A stretch of 64,000 bases of DNA from Streptomyces hawaiiensis (GCF_004803895.1 NZ_CP021978.1:3968001-4032000), one strand, 5' to 3'; shown: positions 43,119 to 53,041, counted from the first letter of the stretch. Numbers and translations are program-made. The notes: generated from the sequence alone by a model not told the origin.

Positions 43119-44537
43119 TCAGGCCCCCTCCGGCTTCCCCTCCCCGTACAGCCAGTCCTCCCAGATGCCCTCGAAGTCCTCCCCCGGGGCCTGCTGCTCG
43201 ACGTACGCCGTGAAGTCGGCCGTGTCGGCGTTGCCATACCGATACTCGGCCGCCCACCCCCGGAGCATCGAGAAGAACCGGTCGTCCCCGACGGCCTGCC
43301 GCACCTTCTGCAGCGCCATCGCCCCCCGCCAGTACACGGGCGGGTCGGAGATCCGCGCGGCGCTCGGCGGGTCCGCCGGCGGGAACTCCCAGATCTCCTG
43401 CCCGGCCGCCTCCGTATCGAAGTACTCGCCGGAGTAGAGCGCGTCGAACGTCTCCTGCGCACTGTCCCCGCCGTGGTCCTCCTCCCACAGCCACTCCGCG
43501 TACGTCGCGAAGCCCTCGTTGAGCCACATGTCCCGCCAGCTCTTCGGCGTGACGGAGTCGCCGTACCACTGGTGGGCGAACTCATGGACGAGGAGCGTGA
43601 TGCCGGGGGCGCCGGGGAAGACCGGCCGGCTCTGGGTCTCCAGCGCGTAGCCGACATCGGGCGCGCGGTCGACGATCGCGCCGGCGGTGGAGAAGGGGTA
43701 CGGCCCGAACCGCCGTTCCGCCCACCGCAGCACCTCGGGGATCCGCCCGAGCACGGCCCGGCTCGCCGCCGCCTCCGCCGGGTCGACCGCCGTGTACACG
43801 GGCGGACCGTCCCCGGCCCTGGAGCGGCTGATGTCGAAGCGGCCGATCGCGAGCGTGGCGAGGTAACTCGCCATCGGCTCACCGGAGTGCCATACGAACG
43901 TCGTACGCCCCCGTGCGGTCCTCTCGCTTCGCAACTCCCCGTTGGACACGGCTCGCAGCCCCTGCGGCACGGTCACCGTGAGGTCGTACGCCGCCTTGTC
44001 GGAGGGGTGGTGGTTGCCGGGGAACCACGCCATCGCCCCCGTCGGCTCGCCCAGCGCGAGCACCCCGTCCGTGGTGCGCAGCCAGCCCTCCTGGGAGCCG
44101 TCAGGGTCGGTGACGGTCTCGGGTGCGCCGGAGTAGCGCACGGTCACGCGGAACGTCTCGTCCCGGTCGATGTCGCCGTGCGGCCGGACGGTGAGTTCCT
44201 GCCCGGCGCGGTTCCAGCGGGCGCTCTCGCCACCGACGGTGACCTTCTCGACCTCCATACCGAGCAGGTCGAGGTTGAACGCGGAGAGGTCCTTGGCCGC
44301 GCGGGCGGTGAGAGTGGCCGTGCCGGTGAGGTGGTGGGCGTCGGGGTCGTAGGCGAGACGCAGGCCGTAGTGGGTGACGTCGTAGCCGCCGTTGCCGGCC
44401 TTCGGGAAGTACGGGTCGCGGACGCCGGAGCCGCCCGGGGTGCCGTGCACGCCGCCGCCGCACCCGGTGAGGACGAGAGCGGCGACGAGCAGGGTGGCTG
44501 CGGGCAGCGTGGGGACAAGACGTACAGATCGGGCCAC
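43119..44537 (-). CDS. Secreted M1-family metallopeptidase lipoprotein, 472 aa
   Basis: A lipoprotein signal (lipobox LTGC, Cys26) leads an M1 aminopeptidase-like domain. The zinc motif HEFAH (318-322) with Glu341 eighteen residues on gives HExxH-x18-E. The usual GxMEN exopeptidase motif reads GYALE here (~296-300), and the C-terminal HEAT-type domain of large M1 enzymes is absent. It is probably an extracellular peptidase. The GTG at 44537 is taken because the hydrophobic signal starts there; an ATG at 44585 would overlap the divergent gene. Confidence 0.88.
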   Translation of the reverse strand: MARSVRLVPTLPAATLLVAALVLTGCGGGVHGTPGGSGVRDPYFPKAGNGGYDVTHYGLRLAYDPDAHHLTGTATLTARAAKDLSAFNLDLLGMEVEKVTVGGESARWNRAGQELTVRPHGDIDRDETFRVTVRYSGAPETVTDPDGSQEGWLRTTDGVLALGEPTGAMAWFPGNHHPSDKAAYDLTVTVPQGLRAVSNGELRSERTARGRTTFVWHSGEPMASYLATLAIGRFDISRSRAGDGPPVYTAVDPAEAAASRAVLGRIPEVLRWAERRFGPYPFSTAGAIVDRAPDVGYALETQSRPVFPGAPGITLLVHEFAHQWYGDSVTPKSWRDMWLNEGFATYAEWLWEEDHGGDSAQETFDALYSGEYFDTEAAGQEIWEFPPADPPSAARISDPPVYWRGAMALQKVRQAVGDDRFFSMLRGWAAEYRYGNADTADFTAYVEQQAPGEDFEGIWEDWLYGEGKPEGA

Positions 44538-44574
44538 GATCGCGATCCTACGGGCGCATGACACCATCACCTCC

Positions 44575-45075
44575 GTGCTCGACATCGGCTACGCCCTCTC
44601 CAACCGCTTCCCCGACCCGCCGCAGACCGACTACCGACGCGCGGACGTCCGGGCACTGCGGCACGACCTGTTCTGCGGGGACGTCTATCTGGCGGACACC
44701 AAGACGGATCACGAGGTGTCCACAGCCTGGGGATGGGTGCCGGTACTCGACTTCGCGTGGGCGCTGTGCGACATCGTGGAGCGGATCGACCGGGACCCGG
44801 CGGGCTCGCGGGCCTCCCGGCCGCAGCGGGCGGAACTGGACTTCACCGAGTCGACGGACCGGATGCTCTTCGAGCGCCGCTTCGGCTGGGTGGACATCGA
44901 GGCCGACTGGATGCGCGCGGAGGAGCCAGCGCTCACCGTCTCCCACAGCGAACTGCGCGGCGAGGCACGGGACTTCCTGCACGACCTGATCGCCGACCTC
45001 ACCGACCTGCACGACGACCTCGCGGAGAACCCGGCGATCTGGACCCTACTGGCCCGCTTCCCCCGGGTCTCCTGA
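44575..45075 (+). CDS. Hypothetical protein, 166 aa
   Basis: A soluble acidic protein (VLDIGYALSNRFPDPPQTDYRRADVRALRHDLFCGDVYL ...). It is divergent from the M1 peptidase with a 37-bp gap. GTG at 44575 follows a weak SD. Repeated Trp/Phe and Asp/Glu-rich helices at the C-terminus (RGEARDFLHDLIADLTDLHDDLAENP) suggest a compact globular fold like immunity- or DUF-type proteins of Streptomyces, but no function is recognised. Confidence 0.6.
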   Translation: MLDIGYALSNRFPDPPQTDYRRADVRALRHDLFCGDVYLADTKTDHEVSTAWGWVPVLDFAWALCDIVERIDRDPAGSRASRPQRAELDFTESTDRMLFERRFGWVDIEADWMRAEEPALTVSHSELRGEARDFLHDLIADLTDLHDDLAENPAIWTLLARFPRVS

Positions 45076-45136
45076 CCGGCCGACCATGGTGGCAGCATCA
45101 CCCGTGATCAGTACCTGACACGGGGAGAGCAGAGGC

Positions 45137-45790
45137 ATGGCGCAGGGGCGTGTGGTCTACGGGCTGAACTACAAGATGACCCCACCGGCCGTCGTCAGCG
45201 GGGACGAACCGGGGCGGGGCACGTCCGTCCGCCTCATCCGTGATCCCGGCCCCGCCCCCGACCGGCTCCACTCGCTGCGGGTCTTCGATCTGCGCGCCGA
45301 GGACTGGACGCCGGTCGCCCGCGTGATCACGGAGCAGACCCTGGGCTCCCGGCTGAGCGGACGCCCGGCGGTGTACCAGGTCCTGGACCCCCAGGGGGCA
45401 CCGCTCGGGCGGATCACGCTGCGGCGGCGTCGCGCCTTCCGCTGGGGCCGCAAGCGGTGGACCGTGGAGCCGGTCGCCGGGCCCGTCCTCGACGGTTACC
45501 AGGGCCGTCTGTGGGCGTGGGCGCTGTGGTGGCCGCTCGGCCTGCCGGTCTATCTGCTGTTTCTGGCCTGGGTGCTGCTGGCGGAGGCCGACGACGGCTT
45601 CCGCCCGCCGCGACGCGTCATCTGGCGCGACGGCTCACGCCGCGCCCGTCTCGTCTTCCGCGCGGTGGCCGAGGACTACCAGCTGCTCAGCCAGGACCTC
45701 GACCCGCGTCTGGTCAACGCCCTCATCGCACTGCACCAGTCCTACGACTGCCCGGAGAGGGCGGGGGCGGGAGGCTGGTACGGGAAGTGA
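45137..45790 (+). CDS. Hypothetical membrane protein, 217 aa
   Basis: A basic, beta-rich N-terminal part (~1-125; two RRR clusters around 95-108) is followed by a hydrophobic hairpin (LWAWALWWPLGLPVYLLFLAWVLLAE, ~127-152) and a soluble C-terminus. GGGGAGAG precedes the ATG by ~8 bases. No family is recognised. A tandem 15-bp repeat starts at the stop codon. Confidence 0.65.
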   Translation: MAQGRVVYGLNYKMTPPAVVSGDEPGRGTSVRLIRDPGPAPDRLHSLRVFDLRAEDWTPVARVITEQTLGSRLSGRPAVYQVLDPQGAPLGRITLRRRRAFRWGRKRWTVEPVAGPVLDGYQGRLWAWALWWPLGLPVYLLFLAWVLLAEADDGFRPPRRVIWRDGSRRARLVFRAVAEDYQLLSQDLDPRLVNALIALHQSYDCPERAGAGGWYGK

Positions 45791-45892
45791 CGGCTACGGA
45801 CGTGACGGCTACGGACGTGACGGCTACGGATGTCACGGTTACGGATGTCACGGCTACGGATGTCACGGCTATGGATGTCACGGCTATGGGAT
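45787..45892. repeat. 15-bp tandem repeat, seven units
   Basis: Units of GTGACGGCTACGGAC drift to GTCACGGCTATGGAT over seven copies, starting three bases before the stop of the 217-aa gene. Each unit is one in-frame pentapeptide (VTATD) in another frame. It is probably a minisatellite. Confidence 0.85.
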
Positions 45893-45921
45893 GTAAGGGT
45901 CACGGGATGTGAAGCAGGGGG

Positions 45922-46599
45922 TCAGCCCTCCACGCGGATCCCCCACTGCGCGGCCAGCACCGGTGCCAGGTCCAGCAGTTGTGCCGGGCTGATCACCGCC
46001 CCCGACAACCGGTCCAGCCCCCGGCTGATCTCCAGCGACGCGGCCCCCCGCAGGTCGACGTCGGTCAGGGTCGCCGCGTGGAAGTCGGCGCCCTTCAGCG
46101 CGCAGTCCACGAACTCCACGCGCTCCAGCCGGGCCCCGCCGAAGTCCGGCTCGACCAGGACGCAGCCCTCGAAGACGACGTCTCTGAGCCGGGCCGTGCG
46201 CAGGTTCAGATAGTCGATCTTGCCGCCGCGGATCAGCACCCGCTCCAGCACCGCCCCGTGCAGCTGCGGTCCGCCGAGCCGGGCATCGCTCAGCTCCACG
46301 TCGCGCAGGGTCGCCTCGGCGAGGTCGGTGCCGACGCCGCGGACACCGGTGAGGGCCGAGTCCAGGACGCGGGCGTGCCGCAGCCGGGTCTCGTCCAGCG
46401 CGCAGCCCGTCAGGGCGCAGTCCATGAAACGAGCGCCCGACCCGTCCTGCCCGGTGAAGTCCGCGTCCCGGAAGTCCAGCCCGTCATAGTCCCCATCGGG
46501 CTCCAGCCCACGACCCTCGTACGGCTCCAGCACCGGCAGCCGCACCTCCGGTCGCCGCGCGCCCTTCACACCCGTACCGCCCGCCGCTCTCCTCGCCAT
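45922..46599 (-). CDS. Pentapeptide-repeat protein, 225 aa
   Basis: Multiple A(D/N)LxX-type pentapeptides (LDFRDADFTGQDGSGARFMDCALTGCALDETRLRHARVLDSALTG ... ARLGGPQLHGAVLERVL) form a right-handed quadrilateral beta-helix, as in MfpA/Qnr-type proteins. Some such proteins mimic DNA and bind gyrase, but most Streptomyces ones have unknown function. The start is ATG at 46599. It is divergent from the FAD oxidoreductase. Confidence 0.88.
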   Translation of the reverse strand: MARRAAGGTGVKGARRPEVRLPVLEPYEGRGLEPDGDYDGLDFRDADFTGQDGSGARFMDCALTGCALDETRLRHARVLDSALTGVRGVGTDLAEATLRDVELSDARLGGPQLHGAVLERVLIRGGKIDYLNLRTARLRDVVFEGCVLVEPDFGGARLERVEFVDCALKGADFHAATLTDVDLRGAASLEISRGLDRLSGAVISPAQLLDLAPVLAAQWGIRVEG

Positions 46600-46728
46600 C
46601 TCCCCATGCTGCACCCCACCACTGACAACGCGCCCTGACCTGCGTGAACACCCGTCGTGTCACATTCCGGTGCCCTCGATCGGTCGTACTCACAGAAGGC
46701 GGCCCCGACCCGAGGGAGATCCCCAGCC

Positions 46729-47889
46729 ATGCACCGCATCACCGTCATCGGCGGCGGCTTCGCCGGACTGACCGCGGCCATCACCGCTGCCGAGGCGGGC
46801 GCCAAGGTCACCGTCCACGAGGCCCATCACACCCTCGGCGGCCGGGCGCGCACCGCCGACGGCCCCTACCGCACCAACGAGGGTCCGCACGCCCTCTACA
46901 ACGGCGGCCCGCACTGGGCCTGGCTCAAGCAGCGCGACCTCATCGGCCCGCTCGCCCCGCTCCCGCCCCTGGAGGCCGCCCGGCTCCGGCTGCGGCACCA
47001 GGGCGTGCTGCGCCGCACCCCGCCGTTCCCGATGCTGAAGCTGCTGCGCCGGGCGGGCCGGCAGGCGCCCGTGGACGTGGACTTCCTGACCTGGGCGACG
47101 GGCATCGCGGGCGAGGAGGGGGCCCGGGCCGCCGCGCACTACTCGGCGGTCGCCCTGTTCCACCACGACCCCGGGTCACTGTCGGCCGCGTTCGTGCAGG
47201 AGCGGCTGCGCCGTGCCACCAAGCTGCCACCCGAGGCGCACTACCCGCGCGGCGGCTGGGCGAGCCTCATCGACCGGATGGCCGCTCGCGCCTGGAATCT
47301 GGGCGTCCGGATGGAGACGCTGTCCCGCGTCGACGAGCTGCCCACCGACACACCCGTCGTCGTCGCCACCTCCCTCGACGCCGCCCGCCGCCTGCTCGGG
47401 GACGACTCCCTGACCTGGCCCGGCGGCCGTACCGCCCTCGTCGACCTGGCCGTACGCACCCGGCGCGGGGACGCCTTCGCGGTCTCCGACCTGGACGCAC
47501 CCGGCTGGCTGGAGCGGTTCACCGCCCAGGACCGCAGCCTCGCCCCGGAGGGCGAGCAGTTGATCCAGGGTCAGATCCCCCTCGCCCCGCACGAGTCCAA
47601 GGCCGACGGCACCGCCCGTGCCGAGCAGCTGCTCGACCTGGGCTTCCCGGGCTGGCGCGAGCGGGTCACCTGGCGGCGCGAGGCGGTGGCCAACGGCCGT
47701 ACGGGCGCGGTCGATCTGCCCGGCACCAGCTGGCGCGACCGGCCGGCCGTGGACCGGGGCGCCGGCGTCTACCTCGCCGGCGACCAGGTCGCGGCCCCGG
47801 GTGTGCTGTCCGAGGTGTCCTTCAACAGCGCCCTGACGGCGGTCTCCCTGGCCCTCGGCCGGCGCGAGCTTGACCTCAAGCAAGCTTGA
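46729..47889 (+). CDS. FAD-dependent oxidoreductase (phytoene-desaturase/amine-oxidase type), 386 aa
   Basis: MHRITVIGGGFAGLTAAITAAEAGAKVTVHEAHHTLGGRARTAD is the dinucleotide-binding and FAD-binding N-terminus (GxGxxG then E and GGR). The C-terminal GVYLAGDQVAAPGVLSEVSFNSALTAV is the family's second FAD motif. It belongs to the NAD(P)/FAD superfamily near CrtI/monoamine oxidases; the substrate is unknown. The ATG at 46729 is supported by GAGGGAGAT upstream. A SoxR-type operator overlaps its stop codon. Confidence 0.88.
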   Translation: MHRITVIGGGFAGLTAAITAAEAGAKVTVHEAHHTLGGRARTADGPYRTNEGPHALYNGGPHWAWLKQRDLIGPLAPLPPLEAARLRLRHQGVLRRTPPFPMLKLLRRAGRQAPVDVDFLTWATGIAGEEGARAAAHYSAVALFHHDPGSLSAAFVQERLRRATKLPPEAHYPRGGWASLIDRMAARAWNLGVRMETLSRVDELPTDTPVVVATSLDAARRLLGDDSLTWPGGRTALVDLAVRTRRGDAFAVSDLDAPGWLERFTAQDRSLAPEGEQLIQGQIPLAPHESKADGTARAEQLLDLGFPGWRERVTWRREAVANGRTGAVDLPGTSWRDRPAVDRGAGVYLAGDQVAAPGVLSEVSFNSALTAVSLALGRRELDLKQA

Positions 47890-47892
47890 GGT
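47873..47892 (+). promoter_or_regulatory. SoxR box
   Basis: ACCTCAAGCAAGCTTGAGGT is a perfect inverted repeat of ACCTCAAG / CTTGAGGT around a 4-bp centre, the hallmark of a SoxR (MerR-type) operator. TTGACC (47870-47875) fits a -35 box; a stretched spacer of ~19 bp is normal for MerR-family promoters. Its target is the oxidoreductase at 47934. Confidence 0.85.
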
Positions 47893-47933
47893 TGAAGGCT
47901 GGTCGCACCGAACGCCCCACCAGAGGAGTCGCC

Positions 47934-48917
47934 ATGCACGCCATCCGCCTGCACGCCTTCGGCCCGCCCGAGAACCTCACCTACGAGCAGGTCGAAAACC
48001 CCCGGCCGGGCCCCGGCCAGGTCCGGATCGCCGTACGCGCGGCGGGCGTCCACCTCCTGGACGCCGCCCTGCGCGAGGGCATGCGGGGCGGACCGGCGAA
48101 CGAGCGGGCGCCGCTGCCCACCGTCCCGGGCCGCGAGGTCGCCGGGGTCGTGGAGTCCCTGGGCGAGGGCGTCGCCGGGCTGTGGCTCGGCAAGCAGGTG
48201 GTCGCCCACCTCGGCTTCGTCCCCGGCGGATATGCCGAGCTGGCCGTCACCGAGGCTGAGCGCCTGCACGAGATCCCCGGGAACCTGGACTTCGCCGAGG
48301 CCGTCGCCATGATCGGCACGGGCCGTACGACGATGGGGATCCTGCAGTTCGCCGACCTCGGCCCCGACTCGGTGGCCATCGTCCCGGCCGCCGCCGGAGG
48401 CATCGGCACCCTCCTCGTGCAGTACGCCAAGAACGCCGGCGCGACGGTCGTCGGCCTCGCGGGCGGGCCGGAGAAGACCGCCCGGGTGCAGGCGGGCGGC
48501 GCCGATCTCGCCGTCGACTACACGGACCCCGCCTGGCCCGCGAAGGTCCGCGCCCAGCTCGGCGGCCAGGCCGCGACGATCGTCTTCGACGGCGTCGGTG
48601 GCGACGTCGCCCACGAGGCCGTCGGCCTCCTCGGCCCGGGCGGCAAGCACATCGTCTTCGGCTGGTCCGGCGCGGGCATCCAGACCGGCGGGCCCTACCT
48701 CGTCGACGGCGTCTCCGAGCAGGTCCTCGGGCCGGTGATGCTGGGGAAGGCCGGCGGGCCCGACCCCGTCCGCACCCTCGAACTGCGCGCCCTCACCGAG
48801 GCCGCCGCGGGCCGGCTCACCCCGGCCGTACAGCGCTTCCCGCTCCGCGAAACCGCGGCAGCGCACCGGGCGCTGGAGACCCGGGGCACCACGGGAAAGG
48901 TCGTCCTGGAGCCATGA
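47934..48917 (+). CDS. Zinc-independent quinone oxidoreductase / MDR-type alcohol dehydrogenase, 327 aa
   Basis: A medium-chain reductase: MHAIRLHAFGPPENLTYEQVENPRPGPGQV, GREVAGVVESLGEGV, VPAAAGGIGTLLVQYAKNAGATVVGLAG (NADPH site), and DGVGGDVAHEAVGLLGPGGKHIVFG. The zinc-ligand residues are absent, so it is QOR-like. The SD GAGGAG precedes the ATG at 47934. The SoxR box upstream and the known SoxR regulation of an oxidoreductase of this type in S. coelicolor (SCO4266, from memory) point to a role in redox-active-compound response. Confidence 0.92.
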   Translation: MHAIRLHAFGPPENLTYEQVENPRPGPGQVRIAVRAAGVHLLDAALREGMRGGPANERAPLPTVPGREVAGVVESLGEGVAGLWLGKQVVAHLGFVPGGYAELAVTEAERLHEIPGNLDFAEAVAMIGTGRTTMGILQFADLGPDSVAIVPAAAGGIGTLLVQYAKNAGATVVGLAGGPEKTARVQAGGADLAVDYTDPAWPAKVRAQLGGQAATIVFDGVGGDVAHEAVGLLGPGGKHIVFGWSGAGIQTGGPYLVDGVSEQVLGPVMLGKAGGPDPVRTLELRALTEAAAGRLTPAVQRFPLRETAAAHRALETRGTTGKVVLEP

Positions 48918-48948
48918 CCGGTCACGACGCCCGCACCCGCACATTCGC

Positions 48949-49863
48949 ATGACCCACCCAGCACGCCCCACTACCGTGCCGAGGGTGATCGACATTCCCC
49001 GGGAACTGGCGGCATCTCAGGAGAAGTTCAACGGCGAGGCGGGCCGCGCCTTCATCACCGGACTGCCGGAGCAGACGGCCCGCTTCCTCGACCACTGGCA
49101 GCTGAGACCCGACGGACCGCCCATGCACGGCGTCTCCGCCCTGGTCCTCCCGGTCGTCCGCGCCGACGGCACCCCGGCGGTCCTCAAGCTCCAGATCCTC
49201 GACGAGGAGACCGAGGGCGAACCGGTGGCGCTGCGCGTCTGGAGCGGCGACGGGGCCGCCCGCCTCCTCGACCACGACGAGCCCACCGGCACCATGCTGC
49301 TGGAGCGCCTCGACGAGACCCGCATGCTGTCCCACGTGCCGGACGACCACCAGGTCGTGGTCACCATCGCCGAGCTCCTGGCCCACCTCACGTCCTTCCC
49401 GGCCCCGCCCGGCATGCGCCACCTCGGCGACATCGCCCAGGGCATGCTCGACCAGACCCCCTGGGCCCTCGGCCGCATCCCCGACCCGGAGGCCCGCCGC
49501 CTCGTCGCCGACTGCGCGGCCGCAGTGCGCGAGGTCATGGACGAGCCGGGCGACCGCCTCCTCCACTGGGACCTCCACGACGAGAACGTCCTCGCCTCCG
49601 ACCGCGCCCCCTGGCTCGCGATCGACCCCAAGCCCCTCGCCGGCGACCCGGGCTTCGACCTGTGGCCCGCCCTCGACAACCGCTACGACCCCGACAACAT
49701 CCTCTGGCGCTTCGACGCCATGACCGACATCCTCGCCCTGGACCGCGACCGCGCCCGCGCCTGGACCCTCGGCCGCCTCCTTCAGAACACCCTGTGGGAC
49801 ATCAAGGACGACCGCCCCATCGACGACGCCCAACTGGAAATCGCCCGCCGCCTGCGCTGGTGA
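48949..49863 (+). CDS. Aminoglycoside/hydroxyurea phosphotransferase-like kinase, 304 aa
   Basis: An APH(6)/Hur-type kinase fold: LLHWDLHDENVLAS (catalytic Asp and Asn) and WLAIDPKPLAGDPGFDLWPAL (metal Asp), with an N-terminal ALVLPVVRADGTPAVLKLQ. Such kinases phosphorylate streptomycin- or hydroxyurea-like compounds, but many Streptomyces members have no tested resistance activity. The ATG at 48949 is used; a GTG at 48985 is an alternative and neither has a strong SD. It lies 31 bp after the quinone reductase. Confidence 0.85.
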   Translation: MTHPARPTTVPRVIDIPRELAASQEKFNGEAGRAFITGLPEQTARFLDHWQLRPDGPPMHGVSALVLPVVRADGTPAVLKLQILDEETEGEPVALRVWSGDGAARLLDHDEPTGTMLLERLDETRMLSHVPDDHQVVVTIAELLAHLTSFPAPPGMRHLGDIAQGMLDQTPWALGRIPDPEARRLVADCAAAVREVMDEPGDRLLHWDLHDENVLASDRAPWLAIDPKPLAGDPGFDLWPALDNRYDPDNILWRFDAMTDILALDRDRARAWTLGRLLQNTLWDIKDDRPIDDAQLEIARRLRW

Positions 49864-49976
49864 CCGGCGCGGCACGCCTCGGACACAGCAGGAGCGACCT
49901 CACCGAGTCCTGGCATTGCTGGTGGCACTGCCCCAGCCGCCGGTGATCGGCTGCCGGACCGGCTGGAGCACAAGAA

Positions 49977-50009
49977 AACCCCAGGTCACCTGACATCTGA
50001 CCTGGGGTT
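49977..50009 (-). terminator. Rho-independent terminator of tRNA-Thr
   Basis: On the minus strand AACCCCAGGTC pairs with GACCTGGGGTT (11 bp) and is followed by a T-rich stretch TTTTCTTG. This is one of the few with a true T tract in this window. Confidence 0.9.
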
Positions 50010-50015
50010 CAGCAG

Positions 50016-50089
50016 AGCCCCCTGTCGGATTCGAACCGACGACCTACGCATTACAAGTGCGTTGCTCTGGCCAGCTGAGCTAAGGAGGC
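50016..50089 (-). tRNA. tRNA-Thr (anticodon UGU)
   Basis: The minus strand folds as a cloverleaf: acceptor GCCTCCT/AGGGGGC, D arm GCTC/GAGC, anticodon arm ACGCA-CTTGTAA-TGCGT with anticodon TGT (threonine ACA codons), T arm GTCGG-TTCGAAT-CCGAC. The CCA end is not encoded. It is 74 nt including the discriminator T. No integrase or attachment duplication is next to it. Confidence 0.95.
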
Positions 50090-50309
50090 GCGCGCTACGT
50101 CGCCGTACGCGAGGCGGCACCACTGTACACAGAGCCCGTTACGCCGAGCCACGAAGTTCCGTTCGGGCCCCTGCCGTGCGGTGAAGCCGCGGTGAACCGC
50201 CACGGACAGCCATGACGTGCCGCTTCGAAAATTTCCGCGAAGTTCACAGGCCCGGAACTACTGACAGACGTGTGAACGCCAGGTACCGTCCTGAGCCAGT
50301 TCACACGCG

Positions 50310-50321
50310 TGGACTACACCA
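50310..50321. promoter_or_regulatory. DasR-like core site upstream of msiK
   Basis: TGGACTACACCA matches the dre core TGGTCTAGACCA at 10 of 12 positions. It lies 81 bp before the msiK start. The 312-bp region before msiK otherwise shows no gene. Confidence 0.55.
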
Positions 50322-50401
50322 CAACGGAATGACCGTCGTGGCACCGCCTTCCTACTCGGATCGTCCGGCACGTTCCTGCCGGTAGAAGGGGTTCATTCAC
50401 C

Positions 50402-51484
<1,083 letters not shown>

Positions 51485-51530
51485 TCAACCAGCAAACGCA
51501 CAACCCCGGGTAATTCACCCAGGTTGACGA

Positions 51531-51563
51531 AGAGGGCCTCGCAGCGCGCTGCGGGGCCCTTCT
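51531..51563 (+). terminator. Terminator after msiK
   Basis: AGAGGGCCTCGCAGC (51531-51545) and GCTGCGGGGCCCTTCT (51548-51563) fold into a long GC-rich hairpin with few mismatches, 46 bp after the stop codon. Confidence 0.8.
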
Positions 51564-51702
51564 CCTTGTCGAAAAATACCCCGGCAGACCGGACGTTTCG
51601 AGCTTTGTGCGTCAACGCCATACCCAGAAAATGGCACTCTCTCATCCCCCGAACCGGTGACTAAATGTCTACAAACCATTACCGGGCGCTACCCTCACAC
51701 GC

Positions 51703-52152
51703 GTGAAGCACTCCATGAACCAACAGACGCGACGCGGCCGGGGCCCCGCCCGCCGGATCGGCCGCACCCTCGCTTTCGTCCTGCCCGTCGTCCTGGTGCT
51801 CTCCGGGACCCTCGCGGTCACCCGAGTCAACTGGTCGGGGAACTCCACCGACCCGGTGCTCACCGCCGCGGACACCTCCGTGGGCAGTCCACGGGCCGCC
51901 AAGCGCGCCCCCCAGGACGTCCTGCGCGACAAGCTGCTGACAGAACTGCAGGAGGAGGACCCGGGCGTCGCCCTCACTCACCTCCAACAGGCCGTCAACG
52001 GCCGCCCGTCGCTGGCGAAGCACTGCGCGTCCATCGCCCGTGCCCTCGGCCAGGCCGCCGTCCGGGTCTACGGCCCGACCCGCGCCCAGTCCTACGCGCG
52101 CCCGGTCTGCGACACCGCCTTCGCCACCGGCGTCGCCGCCGCGCACAGCTGA
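51703..52152 (+). CDS. Exported/membrane-anchored hypothetical protein, 149 aa
   Basis: An Arg-rich N-terminus (QQTRRGRGPARRIGRTLAFVLPVVLVLSGTLAV, ~8-40) is a single membrane anchor or uncleaved signal. The extracytoplasmic part is helical with two cysteines (HCASIARALGQAAV ... PVCDTAFATGVAAAHS) that could form a disulfide. The start is GTG at 51703 (ATG in frame 12 bp later). No family is recognised. It reads toward the nucleotidyltransferase. Confidence 0.65.
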   Translation: MKHSMNQQTRRGRGPARRIGRTLAFVLPVVLVLSGTLAVTRVNWSGNSTDPVLTAADTSVGSPRAAKRAPQDVLRDKLLTELQEEDPGVALTHLQQAVNGRPSLAKHCASIARALGQAAVRVYGPTRAQSYARPVCDTAFATGVAAAHS

Positions 52153-52251
52153 GCGCACCGCCCTGCCACCGGGTGGGAAGTCCCTGACGGCTGACGCGGG
52201 AACGATCGTCAGCCGATGTCCCGGGCGGGACGCCACGTACAGTTCGTGTCC

Positions 52252-52983
52252 ATGAGCGATCCGAGCGCCGCGTCCCGCCCCGTTCAAGCCGTCGTTCTGG
52301 CCGGTGGCCAGGGCTCCCGGCTGCGTCCGTACACCGACGACCGGCCCAAGCCGATGGTCGAGATCCCCGGGACGGGGACGCCGATCATCGGCCATCAGCT
52401 GTCCTGGCTCGCCGACGAGGGTGTGACGGACGTCGTGGTCTCCTGCGGCCATCTCGCCGAGGTGCTGCAGAAGTGGCTGGAGACGGCCGAGCTGCCCGTC
52501 TCCGTGACGACGGTCGTCGAGCCGGAGCCGCTCGGGCGTGGCGGCGGCCTCAAGTACGCCGCGGCGCGTCTCCCCCACCCCGACCAGCCCTGGTACGCGA
52601 CGAACGGAGACATCTGGACGCGGTTCTCGCTGCGCGACATGGCCGATTTCCATGCCGAGCGGGACGCCGTCGCGACGCTGGCGCTGGCGCGGCCCCGGCT
52701 GCCGTGGGGAGCGGTTCAGACCGACGGGTTCGGGCGCATCACCGACTTCATCGAGGCGCCGCCGTCGACCTTCGAGATCAACGCCGGCGTGTACGTCTTC
52801 TCCCCCGAGTTCGCCGGGCTGTTGCCGCACCGGGGCGACCATGAGCGGACGACGTTTCCCCGTCTGGCCCGTGAGCGGCGGCTGGCCGGGTTCACGATCC
52901 CGCAGGGGTCGTACTGGCGGGCCATCGACACGGCGAAGGATCTGACCGAGGCGGCCAAGGAACTGGCCGCGTTGGGACGCTAG
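52252..52983 (+). CDS. Sugar-phosphate nucleotidyltransferase, 243 aa
   Basis: A GT-A nucleotidyltransferase of the RmlA/GalU/ManC-like group: AVVLAGGQGSRLRPYTDDRPKPMVEI is the NTP-binding signature, GGLKYAAARLPHPDQPWYATNGDIW contains the metal Asp, and FEINAGVYVFSPEF follows. It is short (no left-handed helix domain), so it is possibly a mannose-1-P-type or regulatory form. The ATG at 52252 is used. The function is activation of a sugar-1-phosphate; the exact sugar is unknown. Confidence 0.88.
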   Translation: MSDPSAASRPVQAVVLAGGQGSRLRPYTDDRPKPMVEIPGTGTPIIGHQLSWLADEGVTDVVVSCGHLAEVLQKWLETAELPVSVTTVVEPEPLGRGGGLKYAAARLPHPDQPWYATNGDIWTRFSLRDMADFHAERDAVATLALARPRLPWGAVQTDGFGRITDFIEAPPSTFEINAGVYVFSPEFAGLLPHRGDHERTTFPRLARERRLAGFTIPQGSYWRAIDTAKDLTEAAKELAALGR

Positions 52984-53041
52984 GAGTTCGGTGCGGGGGC
53001 CTGCACGGCGGGCGGTGTACCACGGCCGGTGGCCGGTTGTC

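Noticed and set aside
45787..45892. The 15-bp tandem units as a CRISPR array
   Set aside because: Units are contiguous, with no spacers and no cas genes nearby.
48949..49863. APH-like kinase as a proven antibiotic resistance gene
   Set aside because: The fold is shared by many kinases; nothing in the sequence or context shows the substrate.
50016..50089. tRNA-Thr as an attachment site of an integrated element
   Set aside because: No integrase, no duplicated tRNA 3' end and no foreign-looking segment lie on either side.
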